Of a stretch of DNA of 64,000 nucleotides, positions 36,422-49,112 are shown in pieces (the first letter of the stretch is position 1; every line of letters begins with the position of its first letter). A program made the position numbers and the translations under genes. The DNA comes from Amoebidium appalachense (taxonomy: Eukaryota > Ichthyosporea), in contig CAVNZM010000007.1 of assembly GCA_963693365.1 (NCBI GenBank), positions 5,022,001-5,086,000 on the forward strand, read 5' to 3'. The notes under the pieces were generated by a model. That model made no database searches and was not told the origin of the DNA. It was given only the letters and a program-made list of their open reading frames with translations.

Positions 36422-38209
36422 ACCCCCTTCTTTCCCCGAGCTCCTCCTTCTTCTCCTTCCCCACTCTCGCCCTTCCGAATGTGCTGACCCGGTTGTCGGA
36501 CACCGGTACCTGCGATAGCTAAGCTGATCGTGCGATTGTCGTTGTAAATTTAAAACTATTGATGTCTTTATGCTGTCTTGCTAGCGCGCCAAATATGAAA
36601 TCCGGCGGCCTGCATGAGCTGTTGCAGAGCGCTATGCATAGCAAACTTCTGACTTTTGGTCTTACTCATCTCGGGTCTTTTTTTTCTGCCTTTAATATAT
36701 AAACCTGCTTATTCTGCACGAGAGCTTTGGGTGTTTTGTGGCCCCACGAGAGAACCCCTTGTATTTACTTAGCAGACTGTTTAGTCACATCAACGAGGCA
36801 CCCCTTTTAGTTCACATCATATTTACAAGCAACCCAAATTGAATTGGTATTTATCCGGGCAGACGTTGGTCCAGGGGCAAGCCATGTGTCTCCGACTAAA
36901 CGTAGTTACTTCGCTGACAATACCTCTACTTAATTTTCCTAGCAATTCTTCCACCATAAGCCTGAACTGTCGTTGAGTCGTGCACTTTTGTTACGTTGCT
37001 TCTGTAATCTCCAAGCGAATTGGTTGTGTTCTCAGTATCTCAATCATCTCGCCTCCTGCAGCCTACAGGTAAGAATCCATGTATGTAAAACTGTTGAATT
37101 GAAACCCAGATTGCAAAAACGACTTATTTTTTTTTTTTTTTTTTTGGGGGGGGGGGGAGGGGGGTAGGGACCGTTGCCTTTCTCCTGTTGGTCCACGTTT
37201 CCTCCAGTGTGTATCAACATGGTCCTTTTGTCGTTTCTAGGCCAAGGGCGCTGCTTCTGTTCCTGACTTGTGTGCGTTTTTGCCATGTTCTACCGTGTGC
37301 TTGCATATAAGAAACTGTGCGGATCTGTATTTTCTTCTTTTGTTCACATAGTGTACACATCAGCGATCCCTTTTTTTTTCACGAAAAGGTTCTTGTGTTA
37401 TCGCTCAGAGGCTCAGAAGTCGCGCACTCCTACAAGCACACACATACACACACAAACCCTCTCGCTTTTCGAGGCCCTTCCTCACCTGTGTCCGTCTACA
37501 TCCTTCCTAGGACCCTCCCGCCCCCTGTCTCCCCGCGTCCCCCGTCCGCCCTCTCCTCCCTTGCTCTCTCAGACCAGCAAAGCCCATCCCCCCCCCCCTC
37601 CCCCCCGCCCCCCCCCCCCCCCCCCTTGCCCCTTCCTTCTCACCCCACCCTCCCCTATGTTCTGCTATCTCTCTTGTTGCTCTCTCCATTCTCAGGCCTG
37701 TGGCTTGTTTGGTTGGTAATCGCTCAACCGCTTGATTGGTTGTTTATCAGCCTCCCCCTCCACCCGCCAACCACCTCATCACACATCCACACGCACTCTC
37801 CCCTCCCCTCCCGTCCATGTTCTTGTACCTGGCGGACACTGATGTGTATAGATGTCAGTGCCATCGTCCCCCCCCCCCCCCCCCCCCCTCTGCCGTTGGG
37901 CCAAAAAAGGAAAAAGGAAGTGAATCCCCACCCTCCCCCTTTCCCGATAAAAAAAATAGAAAAAAAAAGAGTGGGATTTTTTTCTCCCCCAACCTTTTGT
38001 TGGGATGTTTTTGTTGTGCTTCAATCGGTCTAATCCCCCCCCCCCCCTTTTTTTTTTTTTTGGCTCCTGTTTCAACAGATTTATGACTGCCTTCTTGCGC
38101 AGCGGGCCTTTTCTCCGTCACCTGTCCGAGGAAACAGTTTTCGTCTTTTTGGGGCATCATCATGGAGTTGCAAGGCAGCCTTCTCCTTCCCCTCCCCTCC
38201 GGCTCGTTC

Positions 38210-38211
<2 letters not shown>

Positions 38212-38300
<89 letters not shown>
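38212..38300. repeat. (AC)n microsatellite
   Basis: About 44 uninterrupted AC units. Confidence 0.95.
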
Positions 38301-38302
<2 letters not shown>

Positions 38303-38677
38303 ATTCACCTACCCAAACCCGCACAGTCACACTCCACACGTGTCTGCATGCGTGCGCGTGAGACACACACACGGCCGTACCACACACTCAGGCACGCACC
38401 CACGAACACACACACGCAGGCAGGGCAGGCACACACAAATGCATGCATCACTCCCCGTCCGGAACTGGAACACGGTGATCTTGCCCGACCTCCTGTGTGA
38501 AGTTTTTGTGTTATGTACACAATGGCGGAAAGGGAGGGAGGAGAGGGGCCAAGCGGAAAAATCAAACAAGAGAAGCCTAAAAAGAATACTGGCATGAAGG
38601 CATAAGAATCCGAAATCCCCCCCCCTCCCCTCCCCCCCCTCCTGTCACAAAAGACAGAGAGTGAGAGGTGAGAGAGA

Positions 38678-38711
<34 letters not shown>

Positions 38712-38860
38712 AAGGGAAGAAAAAGAAGACGGGGGGAGATGGAGGGGGGGGGGGGGGAGGAAGGGAGATAGAGAGGAGAAGAAAAAGAAGACGGAGGGAG
38801 GTGGGGGGGGGGGGGGGGGGGGGGGGCTAGAAAAACGAAAATCACCACACCCGGTTTTGC

Positions 38861-39053
38861 ATGTTTTTGCCGTCTGTGATTAGTCCATCGGACCCTGACC
38901 CAAAACCAATCTCATCGACAGCCGCAGAAGCCGACGCGTTCCTATCAGCGGATCTAATCGCGGATGGATCGGAGATTGAAAGCAGCGATCTGGAGAGGAA
39001 ACTGATCAGCGAGGAGACCCTGGACGTGGCATCGCCAGAGCTGTGGCCCCCAG
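38861..39053 (+). CDS. Candidate exon of an unrecognised plus-strand gene
   Basis: An open stretch in one frame with protein-like, acidic and Ser-rich composition (SPSDPDPKPISSTAAEADAF, SSDLERKLISEETLDV) ends at a good donor, CCCCAG|GTGGGT (39054), in phase 1. Its 5' limit is either an ATG at 38861 or an acceptor GTGATTAG at 38881. It may belong to the gene whose last exons lie at 41.9-43.4 kb, but I could not link the phases. No domain recognised. Confidence 0.35.
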
Positions 39054-39234
39054 GTGGGTCGCTGGTCTTGGCTAGATTAGAGCGCAAACATAAACATGCG
39101 TGTGTGGTTCGAATTTTATGCAGCCTTATGATCTACTGATCTAGTGTGGGGATATGTATATCCCCCCGCAGTCCGCAGCCCCACCCCATACCCACGCGAC
39201 CCACCTTATGCCCCTCCTCCCCTCCCTCCCCCCA

Positions 39235-39272
<38 letters not shown>

Positions 39273-39575
39273 TCTCCCCCCCCCCCCCCCCCCCAAATAC
39301 ACACACACACACACACACACCTGCCCTCCCCCTCCCCGCCTCCCCCCTCCACGCACTCCATCACCGCCACCACCAACACACAATAAAAGGTGTTCGCCAA
39401 AGAGTCCACTTTTTTTTACTTTTTTTTGGATTCTTTCTCACCAAGGGTCGCTGTGCCTGTATTAAACAGTTCCACGTCTGTGTGGTGTTTGTGTCTGCGG
39501 CTGTGTGTGTGTTTTGTTCTTGTGTGCCTCTTTATGCTTGACTTTGGGTCACACCTACTACCCTCGCTGCTGCCC

Positions 39576-39581
39576 TTTCCC

Positions 39582-39635
<54 letters not shown>

Positions 39636-39654
39636 GTGCGCACACACACTCACA

Positions 39655-39691
<37 letters not shown>

Positions 39692-39799
39692 CTGCCATCC
39701 CCCCGTCCCTTCGCCTCCCCCCTCTGCATGCCCCCTTTCCCCTTCCTCCCCCCTACCTCCCCAACTCCCCCCCCCCCCCCCCCCCCTTCCCCAGCGCCC

Positions 39800-39875
<76 letters not shown>

Positions 39876-39880
39876 ATTCG
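39576..39880. repeat. Poly(C)-poly(A), then CA, C-rich and (AC)n tracts
   Basis: About 23 C then 28 A (39580-39631), a short CA tract (39652-39688), C-rich sequence, then about 35 AC units (39806-39874). Confidence 0.95.
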
Positions 39881-40858
39881 CACCCTTCTCCCCCCTCCTT
39901 CGCGAATCTGTGTATCAAACACCTTCTATTCCACCCTCCCCCCCCTTTTTTTATTTATTAAGCATCCCCACCTCCACCAAACACGACACCTATCTGCGAG
40001 CCGATCTTAGTGCCCGGTCATGTGATCCCGGTATCAAAAGGGTGTGTATACGATTCCATTTCCTGGCCTAATGTGTTGCAAAAAGACTTTATTTGATGTT
40101 TCAAAAACAATAATATATATATTTCTAATATTTTCAGTAAAATAGTTTTTGTGTTTTTCTAATGGCAATGATAGAGTTTTTTCACTTTGAAAAAAACACA
40201 TATTGAGGATTTAAACATTAATGGTATGAAAAAAAATCAATAAATTACAGTGAAATCAAAAAAACTGTTTTACAGGACTGACTTGTTTCTATTAAAAATG
40301 AATTGTATTTTTTACGGGACCTTTTTATTGGTTCTGGGAGTTACAAAAACTCAAATGAAATAAAGTTACCTTTTGATTCACCTTTCAAAAACTTAGGCAA
40401 GAGTGGGCTTTTGCCGTTAGTAAATTTTGGTCGAGTCAGATCAATATGAGTGCACGACCAACCAACAGCTCTGGCCGATTCACACGCAAAGTGCACATTT
40501 GTTCTCTGATTGGCTACAGATTTTGAAAATAGCCGGATGTATGGATGTTTATGTAAGCTTTTTGATAAATCAAATTAACTTAAACATATTAATTTTTTAT
40601 TATTATTATTATTTTTTTATTTTTTTTGTTATTCCTCTGCTTCATTGCATAGATAGGCTTTAAACTGCCTGGTTTGTGACCTCTCATGGCCCGACTGATC
40701 ACTCATCGTAATCAATGAAAATAACTTGATTGTTTGGTTAATAAATCAGGAAGCTTTATGTCTCATTTCTAATGGAATGCAGTCTTCGACCGACTAATCG
40801 TTGGGCCTACCGAGGCCGCTAAGAACGCGTTGCTTTGAGGCAACGTGGAGTGCTTATA

Positions 40859-40891
<33 letters not shown>

Positions 40892-41053
40892 CGCCTTCTT
40901 AAACAGCCCCCCACTTACCATATTTGGGTGCTTAAAGCCCAGGAAATAGCGCCAGAAGCAATTCCTGAAAAGGTGAAAACCCCCCCCCCCCCAACTTCAT
41001 CCTCCCCCCCCCCCCCCCCCCCCCCCCCTACCACCACCCCCACCCCCACCCCA

Positions 41054-41060
41054 CCCCTTC

Positions 41061-41119
<59 letters not shown>

Positions 41120-41132
41120 AAAAAAAAAAAAA
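41054..41132. repeat. Poly(C)-poly(A) compound
   Basis: About 50 C followed directly by about 23 A. Confidence 0.95.
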
Positions 41133-41439
41133 ACGAGAGAAAGAAAGGAAGGAAGATAGTAAGAGCGTAAAAAAAGAAGGAAAAAGAGGAAAGAAATCTT
41201 TTATCACCAGCAGCAGAATAAGCAGGAATAAATGATAGACTGCTACGATCCAAGAAACTGTAAATGCACACACAAACCCAGTTGTATTTCACGTTTTTCA
41301 TTTACCAAGACAAAATTTCCAGCTTTTTTTTCTGTTCGTGGACCAAGGCGTGTTTCTGCTTGTGTCGTTTATAGTGACATCGTTAATGTGCCTACTGGCC
41401 CACCGCCTCGAAGTATTGCTGTGTGTGCAATGTCATGAT

Positions 41440-41470
<31 letters not shown>

Positions 41471-41502
41471 CCTCTCTCTCTCTCTCTCTCTGTCTCCCTC
41501 CC

Positions 41503-41537
<35 letters not shown>

Positions 41538-41726
41538 TTCTTCCCCTTCCCGACCCCTGCATTCATTATCGAAACACGGCTAGCGCCAACTTCTTAATCT
41601 CCCTTCTCGACCGGCCATCCCTATAGACTCGGGCATGGCGGTATTCTTTCCCCTTCTGCTCTATCTCCTCTCCCCCCCTCCCCCCTCCCCCCCCCTCCCC
41701 CCCTCTCTCTCTGAATGTGCGTGCGT

Positions 41727-41730
<4 letters not shown>

Positions 41731-41790
<60 letters not shown>

Positions 41791-41834
41791 CACCGTGTGC
41801 ATGTGTGTGGGTAGGGGGGGGGGGGGGGGGGGGG
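41731..41834. repeat. (GT)n then poly(G)
   Basis: About 29 GT units (41731-41789) and, 25 bp on, about 20 G (41814-41834). Confidence 0.9.
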
Positions 41835-41916
41835 TATGTGGGAGTAGCAACGTCTTGCATCCACGTCTCAACACCGATCATTCATTGTCAATGCTAACCA
41901 TATATGGTGCATGCAG

Positions 41917-43157
41917 GCCATGCACACACCTCCAGCACTCAAGAAGAAGCTAATCGACATGGTGACAGAAAATACAGAGTCCTGGCTCGGAGGTTGATAA
42001 CCCCCCCCCCCCCCCCCCCCTCCCCCCTCAAACCCCCCCCCCCCCCCCCCTGGCGGCATCCGGCAACATAACAACAACCACACCCACACACATGCACACA
42101 CACTCAACCTCTCGTGAGCACACCAACACGTCACACACACAGCTTGATTGTTGTGGCGCTGCCGGCATGTGGACAATACAGCCTGGCTTGTATAGTGATC
42201 TGGATATTGCTGGCGCCGGGGAGATAGGGAATGATGTGTGATTTGAATGGAATGCGGGAGTGTTTGTCAAAGTGTGCTTGTGTGTGTGTGTTTGTTTGTG
42301 TGTGTGTGCGTGTGCGTGCACTCGCATGCGTGTGTGTGCATGTGTGCGCACGCGCATTTGTGTATGTGTTCGTTCGTGTGTTGCATGCATGCGTGCGTGC
42401 GTGGGTGTGTGTGCAAGTGGGTGTGCTCGCACGCCGCATACATGTGTTTCTTTCTTTTTCCCCTCTTTTTTTTTTTTTGGGGGGGGGGGGGGGGAGGGGG
42501 AGAAGGGAAGGGGGGGGAGGGGAGGCTTGGGGGGGAAGGGGGTGTTGGGGTGGGGGTGGGGTGGGAGGGGGGGGGGGGGAGGGGGGGGGGCTGTGCGGAG
42601 CTACTTGTATGGCAAAGCCCACCAACAAGCGCTTTCAAATTTGTTCAGGCCCTTCAGATGGGCACCAACCCCACAACAGGAGCCCACTACCCTGAAGGGT
42701 TTGCAGACTGTGTGTCCGTTGCACAGAAAAAATCATGAACATTTTATGATGCTCCTGCCTGTGCTCACACTCCAACTAACAAACATGTGTTTTGTGTTGT
42801 GTTGTGTGTGTGTGCACAGAGCTATCCTTGATGTCACGGAACCAGCTAATGCGCCATGTCAAGGAGTTGGAAAACACAACATACCAGCTCGCTCAGGACC
42901 AGTGTAAGTCTCAATCCCACCAACATCCCCCCCCCCCCCCCCCCCCCCCCCCCCCGCCCCGGCGCCTGGTGACCAATTAATGGGCCCGACCTGAGGCATG
43001 GCTCTACGTTTCTGCATGCTCCTTGTGCTTGCTAATTCTAAAAAAAAAAAAAGAAGAAGAAGAAGAAGAAGAAGAATAAAAGACAGAAAAAGAAGGGGGA
43101 GGGGGGGTGGGGGGGGTATTTTCCGTCGCAGCTAAGCTTTGTACCCCCCACGGAATA

Positions 43158-43199
<42 letters not shown>

Positions 43200-43426
43200 T
43201 CCCTCCCCCCCACCCCTCTCACGTACCTCCACCGAATCCGTTTTCGCAGTTCTTGTTAAGGGCTGAACATCATATAAAAAATGTCACTGAAATAAGAGCT
43301 TGGGACGTGGCTGGTTGATAATAGGCAGGGGGATGTATAATAACACAAGTATTTCATTCTGCAGCACATGAAATTATGCGGGGAAAGTTCCTTAACATTC
43401 TCGACTCCAGCCTGCTGTTCAAATGA
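41917..43426 (+). CDS. 3' end of an unrecognised gene with very small exons
   Basis: Five exons whose phases agree: 41917-41961, 42143-42235, 42649-42711, 42822-42903, 43365-43426 (TGA stop). Donors are ATG|GTGACA, GAT|GTGTGA, TGT|GTGTCC and CAGT|GTAAGT; each acceptor ends CAG or AG. The last two exons are the most convincing: LMSRNQLMRHVKELENTTYQ (coiled-coil-like) and HEIMRGKFLNILDSSLLFK join through a split Ser codon with a strong donor and a CTGCAG acceptor. Upstream pieces read MHTPPALKKKLIDM, GMWTIQPGLYSDLDIAGAGE and MGTNPTTGAHYPEGFAD. I recognise no family. The first three exons rest on phase and composition only, and the 5' part of the gene is not resolved. Confidence 0.4.
43160..43197. 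repeat. Poly(C) tract
   Basis: About 38 C following an (AAG)n purine stretch (43041-43098); in the last intron of the small-exon gene. Confidence 0.95.
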
Positions 43427-43928
43427 GCCCCCCCCCCCGATACCTTTTGGTCTGAGAGTTGCATGAACCCCTCCCGCCCTTCGAATTTACAATTTCAAGT
43501 TGGGTCTTGTTCCTGCAGATGGTCAGTATACTGAAAAATAGGAAATTTGGGGCTCAAGACGCTGGGGTGTTACACAACCTTTCATTAGGAATGAAGAGTT
43601 TGATGGTCTAACAGTTTAAACAAAATGTTGGCAACGCCAGTTGCTGGATTTTTTTTTTTAGGCTCGATGGATACACGTACCTACATATGGCCTGTAATTG
43701 TGCTCTTTGCATGAATGTACGAATCATGGTTCACGAATGAATACGATCCCTTTCCTTGTACGGTGTGGTGTATATGGGTATGTGGCGTATGGGATTTTTC
43801 AACTAAATAGAGATGTAAGTTCCGAATACATGCTGGCTTTTGACAAAGTTTGGGCTGTGCCTGCTTCGTTTGCCCACCGTGTCCCTTGGTGTGGAAGTTC
43901 TTCCTCCTCCACTCCCCCCCTTTCCCCC

Positions 43929-43959
<31 letters not shown>

Positions 43960-44280
43960 AAACAAAAAACAAAAAAAAACCAATCAAATATGCACCTGGG
44001 GTGTACCACTGTGTTTGAATCCCTTGTTTCCCCTCCCCCCCCCCCCTCCCCCCCCCCCCTTCCGCACCTGTTCTCACCCAGAATCAACCTACCACCATGG
44101 GCAGTCCCATGCTTTCTCGTCTACCAATTTATTATTTGCACCACTACCATCCGTGCATGTCAGAAGCTAGGTACATACTTCTGTTTATATTGGAGAACGA
44201 CACTCAAGAGCCTTTCGACTCATGATGATTGCAAGAGTAAACCCATCATAACATCTGGCAAGTTTGCGGGACAATCACAC

Positions 44281-44289
44281 TATAAAAGG
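44281..44289 (+). promoter_or_regulatory. TATA-box-like element
   Basis: TATAAAAGG at 44281-44289 in unique sequence; the first well-placed ATGs downstream are 44351 and 44397. Match to the consensus only. Confidence 0.3.
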
Positions 44290-44396
44290 AGGCATAGAAC
44301 AACACATCCTCATCGTCACAAATTTAAAATCGAAACGGTGTAGCTCCAACATGCTCTGTGCCAAGGTACTGTCCTTCTCCACTGCCAAGCACATGC

Positions 44397-44609
44397 ATGG
44401 CCATGGACCCGGCCCAGCAAGACTACATGGACTCCAGTTCCGTCAATCGGCTGGATGATGATGGCCCTGCCAGGACTCTTATTTTACCACAGCTCTACTC
44501 ACTTTTATTCACTTTTATTAATGCCTGGCGTTCCATAAACTCACGTGTTTGTAGTTTTACAACCCTAAATGAGCAGTATTTCCTTCTTGAAATGACTCCC
44601 ACGGTATGA
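44397..44609 (+). CDS. Short open frame downstream of a TATA motif, hypothetical
   Basis: ATG at 44397 (CATGCATGGCC; a second in-frame ATG 6 bases on) opens a 70-codon frame beginning MAMDPAQQDYMDSSSVNRLD, ending TGA at 44609. A possible donor, ACG|GTATGA, lies at 44604, so it could instead be a first coding exon. The acidic, Ser-rich start looks protein-like; the rest is less clear. No homolog recognised and no second exon found before RPL13A. Confidence 0.2.
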   Translation: MAMDPAQQDYMDSSSVNRLDDDGPARTLILPQLYSLLFTFINAWRSINSRVCSFTTLNEQYFLLEMTPTV

Positions 44610-44927
44610 TGGTGCTCTTTGAAATCAAGCAAGCAAAAACGCGGAACAACGGGGTGATGCGGCCTTCACAAATCAACAATTGAATGCACTCACTTTTTTG
44701 CAAAACGATAAAACCCACCGCCCACTTCAGCTTTAGTTCTAAACATGCCCTATCGCTGCGTTCGTGATGATGCAACAACTGTGTTATGTGCTCTCGCTCC
44801 TCTCTCTCTTCGCCTGTACATGTTTGAAGCGAGCTGGAAGCTCATGAGCGCACACACGTGAGTGCTGACGTCAAATTTGCGTCACAAACCAGTCTGAAAC
44901 ATTTACGGTTTTAAACGCCAACCTTGA

Positions 44928-45098
44928 TTGGCATTATAAACCCACCCCAAACTCCTGCTCGTTTATTGAATAACGCGGATTGGCTCAAGATCCGCGACAT
45001 GTGGGGCCGGTCCGCGGTCCGGCGCATGATTGACTTTGCGACAACGGGTCTCTGAGAGGCCTCTTTCTCCCTTGGTAGCCACCATGACGTTCGAGAAG
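44928..45098 (+). promoter_or_regulatory. RPL13A promoter and 5' TOP-like start with possible tiny first exon
   Basis: Inverted CCAAT boxes (GATTGG near 44930 and 44979) precede a pyrimidine stretch CCTCTTTCTCCCTT at 45060-45073, the form of a 5' terminal oligopyrimidine transcription start typical of ribosomal protein mRNAs. Ten bases later GCCACCATGA, an excellent start context, opens MTFEK (45084-45098) just before AAG|GTTGTG, a weak donor. This could be a tiny coding exon 1, spliced to the [10 protein letters not shown] stretch, or an untranslated leader. Confidence 0.45.
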
Positions 45099-45762
45099 GT
45101 TGTGACCGCCTCCGGCCCAGTTTTTACGCAAAAATAGCAACTAAACGTGTAATATAGTTGTGTTGGAGGTGAAGGAGGGGAATCCAGGAAATTTTTGGTT
45201 CATCTGCGGTTGAAATCGCGTGGATGAGAGGTGGGAATGCAGGCACGGGGAGTACGGCACGTGCCGGAGGGGTCGGTCGGATTGAGACCCATAGCTACAG
45301 GATGTGACTGCCATCGTTGGAATATGGATTTCTGAGTTTCAGGGTTGGGTTTAACTTGAGATTCAACGGCATTCCGAGGCTGTGAGGAATTTCCGACAAT
45401 CCTACAGTTATAGAGAAGGACCATGCTGCACTGCACAGTTTTCGCCTAATATACAAGTAGTTATAAAGCAGCAGGTTGGACGAAAATTTGGGCATAAGCA
45501 GGCTAGTTGTAGATTCAGCACGTGGATGCGGGAAGCATACGAGGATCAACAGGCAGGGTCGGGAAACCCAGGAGCTGCAGTCTACCCCTGACACCACCCA
45601 GATTTTTAGCATGCTTGAAGCGAGTTCACGAACGCATAAAATTACATAGACATTTAGGATGGTCTTTGGCTGCTCATGTTCGCCTTTGCTTCCGACAACA
45701 ACCAAGTTTTTTGTTGTATACATAGGGAGTCAAGAGCTTTTTGGGTAGGTTCATTGTTAATC

Positions 45763-46742
45763 ATGGAAACTCCGGGGCTGACGGAGGTGTATGTCCAGGT
45801 GGTTGTGATTGACGGCCGTGGCCACCTTATGGGCCGCCTGGCCTCCATCGTGGCCAAGGAGCTTCTGTCTGGCCAGAAGATCGTCCTGGTGCGTTGTGAG
45901 GAGCTGATGATCACCGGCACCCTCATGCGCAACAAGAGTGAGTGTTTTTGTGGGGTGTGGGGACGGTGTTTGTGCGAGGGAGATGGAGGGGACGGGTGTT
46001 GTTTAGCAGCCTTGTTTCGGTGTTGGCTTTTGTGTGTGTGGGTGGAGTTTTTTTTCAAAGCCTTTTGCAGGCATTATAACTATCCAAAAACACCCGTTAA
46101 CGTTATAATGGTTCACACAACTGGGTTTCATGTAAAGGATAGTCAGCAAATGGTACGGGTGGAAGGGACCAGGCAAACGGTGTGAATGCGAACTGTGGAT
46201 GGCCGGGTTTGCTGAAATACAAATGCACATGCGGAATATGAATGCCTGGGGGAAAACGACGGCATATGTTCAAACAGTCCGGTTGATCAAACACCAAAAA
46301 CAAATATCAGCGCGCGAGTCTACTACTGCCTTCGGGCATCCACAAGCTATGGAACAATTGCACAAACCGTGTATATGGCAGCACATACATCGTAGGGGGG
46401 ACTTCTTTCAATGTTTCGCACACGGGGAGAGGGACGTGTGCACGCTCAATTGGTAGCAGACAGGCAAAGTGATGGATGCTCTGGATGGGGCACGTGTCTG
46501 TAGTGGCTTCAGATTGGCCGTCATCATCCTCAGAAGTGTGCAGGATTCATGCAAGGACATGGTGGCATGGGCATCTTGGTATTGGTGACTTCGTTGTTTC
46601 CCATGAATATGCCCACGCGACAGACCAGTGGATTGGGGCGTGTGCTTCTATGTTGGTTGTCACATATGTACAAAAGCTTTTGTACATGCTCCGAAAGATC
46701 TCGGTTGTCCTTGCAGGTGCATGTTACATACACCCATTCACG

Positions 46743-46807
<65 letters not shown>

Positions 46808-48890
46808 GTGCGCATTCTAACGGCTTCTTGTGTCTTTGCAGTGACCTACCACAGGTACCTCAGGAAGCGCGTGAACACCAAGCCCTCGCGCGGTCCCTAC
46901 CACTTCCGGGCCCCCGGCCGCATGTTTGCCCGCGTGGTGCGCGGCATGCTGCCACACAAGACCCGCCGTGGCGGTCTGGCCATGGAGCGCCTGAAGGTAA
47001 AACACTGCTTGCACGCATGCACACACGAGACGACGTTTGTGTGGGTGGGTGGTGTGATTGTTGCGTGATTCTGTGTGGTGGTGTGACTGTGTCTTCATGT
47101 GTGTAATTGTGTTTGACCTGCATGCATGCATGGCTATTGCCGTACACGGGTATCCACACGCACACCCAAGCACATGTACAATTACATTGCAACGTTGTGG
47201 TGTCAATACCTGGGGACGGGTGTGAGTATGGTGCTCTTGCCATTATTCCAAAGACGATTGTCCGGTTTCATCATGCATGTGTGTTTCCTGTTTGTTTTTG
47301 TTTTTTGCAACCGTGGGAGGCCGCAGTTTTTTCATTGTCGTTACTCTCGTGGCCAAACTGGATTTATGGATTGGTTGATTTTAGGGATGCGACATCGTTT
47401 TCGTTGGTGTATTTGGAGAATTCTTGGCGGTTAAATGAACGTCGATAGTATACCGTGGGAGGAGGGGATTTAATATCGATTACTGTTTGCATTTGGCATG
47501 TCTTTTAGTGTGTGTGTGGTAGAAGACGTTTCTTGGTGTTGAGTGCCTACACACGCATGCACAACTCACCTTCCTGCTTCCTGTCGCATTTTTATACCCC
47601 CTTCCCCTGCCTAGTGGCCATCGATACACATTCACACACCCCGGCACCCCCGTTCCGCATTTGAATGTGTGGTTTGTGGTTGCTGTGTGCTTGTTGTTGT
47701 ATCTCTCTTCCTCTGCTCTGCCCCTCCCTTCTGCCTTAGATGACTTCTCCCATCATTCCCCTGCCACGCACTTCATGTTGCACCTGTCGTTCGTGGTTGC
47801 CATTCCCGAGGTTTTTGGTAATTTCCAGTCAGCACCGCTTCATCCATGTGTGCCTATCAGCCAATCAAATTCAACCTCTGTTGGAGTCGCTGCTTTTGGT
47901 TTTTCCAATAACCATCCAACACCCCTCCAAGCATGCCTACCATCAACTCACTCGCAATCAACCGCCCACCTTTCCTCTTCCTCGGAATATTTGCTTCACC
48001 CACTTCCTACGCACCGCCAAACCTCCCGTCCTTTTTTTTCATCACCAGGTGTTTATTTCACTTTCTTTCTTACGCCTACCATCCACCCACACAGGCATCT
48101 AACCACCGTTTTTCTTTTACGTTTAGGTGTTCGAGGGTATCCCTGCGCCCTACGACAAGATGAAGCGCATGGTTGTGCCCGATGCTCTGCGGGTGGTGCG
48201 TCTGCAGCCCAAGCGCAAGACCACCGTGGTCGGCCGCCTGGCCCACGAGGTCGGCTGGAAGTACCGCGACATCGTGGCCACTCTCGAGGCTAAGCGCAAG
48301 GAGAAGGCCAAGGTGCGTAGATGTGTGTGTGTGTGGCTGGGATGGAGAGGGGGATGGGGACGGAGTGGTTTTGATATGTGTTTGTGTGTAATTGGTGGAG
48401 GGTTGTGTTGAGTGTGTGGGTGTGTTTTGTGTCGGTGGGGGTGGGTGGGGAGATGTGTGTAGGTGGAAGTGTGTGGGTGGGTGAATGCACTTTTGCTCCT
48501 GTGCTTGGCAGATGCGGTGCTTTGTTGTGTTGAAGACCTTTTGTCGGTGTCGTACCAAACAAACCGAGGCACACATGTGGGTGTGCTGTATGGAGACCAA
48601 GAAGATGGGGGGAGGTGAAGGGCAGCTCCAGGACAACACCGGCCTGGGGTCCCCGCACCCCCGGCGCATGTGTGCATGTGTTTCTGGTGGGGCAAGTGTT
48701 GTGGGGCAGTCTGTGTGTATGTTGGTGGATTCACTTTCCATCACTAACATAATCACCTGCGACTCCTGGCGCCACACACACACACACACGTGATATGCAT
48801 TGATGTCTATGTACACAAGCACGTTCATTTTTGAAATATTCACCACACAACTCACATTTCCACACAAGTACATGCACCCACATTGAACAC

Positions 48891-48935
<45 letters not shown>

Positions 48936-49112
48936 TCCCTCGTTGTCTCTTTGACTCCCTCCCTGTCCTCCCTACTCACACATGTACGTGTCCCCATGCA
49001 GGCCTTCTACGAGGCCCGCCTCAAGAAGGCCTCTCTCCTGCGCAAGGCCACGGCTGCCGCAGCCACTCAGCTCGAGGAGGTCAACAAGCCCCTGGCTGCC
49101 CTCGGCTATTAA
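45763..49112 (+). CDS. RPL13A: 60S ribosomal protein L13a (uL13)
   Basis: Four exons: 45763-45937, 46842-46996, 48127-48312, 49002-49112; GT-AG introns, phases 1, 0, 0; 208 residues with the ATG at 45763 (animal and fungal homologs are about 200). Conserved blocks appear in order: [51 protein letters not shown]-type [36 protein letters not shown] and [20 protein letters not shown]. The protein ends NKPLAALGY, closest to the fungal Rpl16 ending. uL13 is a structural protein of the large ribosomal subunit. The first residues are uncertain: a 5' TOP-like start and a strong ATG at 45084 leave open a start MTFEK spliced to codon 10 or so of this exon. Codon use is strongly GC3-biased, as expected for high expression. 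Confidence 0.96.
46750..46804. repeat. (CT)n near the 3' end of RPL13A intron 1
   Basis: About 27 CT units, 37 bases before the exon 2 acceptor. Confidence 0.95.

Larger units (their letters stand above)
34902..41916. other. Repeat-rich interval with at most scattered exons
   Basis: RBR 3' flank (34902-36070: CA/CG repeat at 35130-35240, then AT-rich unique DNA); poly(C)/poly(G)/ACC/poly(A)/poly(C) cluster (36100-36420); unique promoter-like DNA with TATATAAACC near 36697; a good donor CCTACAG|GTAAGA at 37072; TG and C tracts; CA (38212-38300); a candidate exon (38861-39053); C/CA/A compounds (39230-39320, 39580-39880); AT-rich unique DNA (39880-40850); and C/A tracts (40860-41130). The plus-strand gene ending at 43426 probably has further exons here that I cannot define. 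Confidence 0.5.
43427..45059. other. Interval before RPL13A, including its upstream region
   Basis: Unique AT-rich DNA with one poly(C)-poly(A) compound (43926-43980). A TATA motif at 44281 is followed by a short open frame. From 44840 to 45059 the sequence becomes GC-richer, with inverted CCAAT boxes (ATTGG near 44931 and 44980), as expected for the promoter of a highly expressed gene. Confidence 0.5.

Noticed and set aside
38430-38520. Minus-strand stretch RSGKITVFQFRTGSD after a CACACAG acceptor-like site
   Set aside because: Only about 15 codons, no good donor and no linked exon found.
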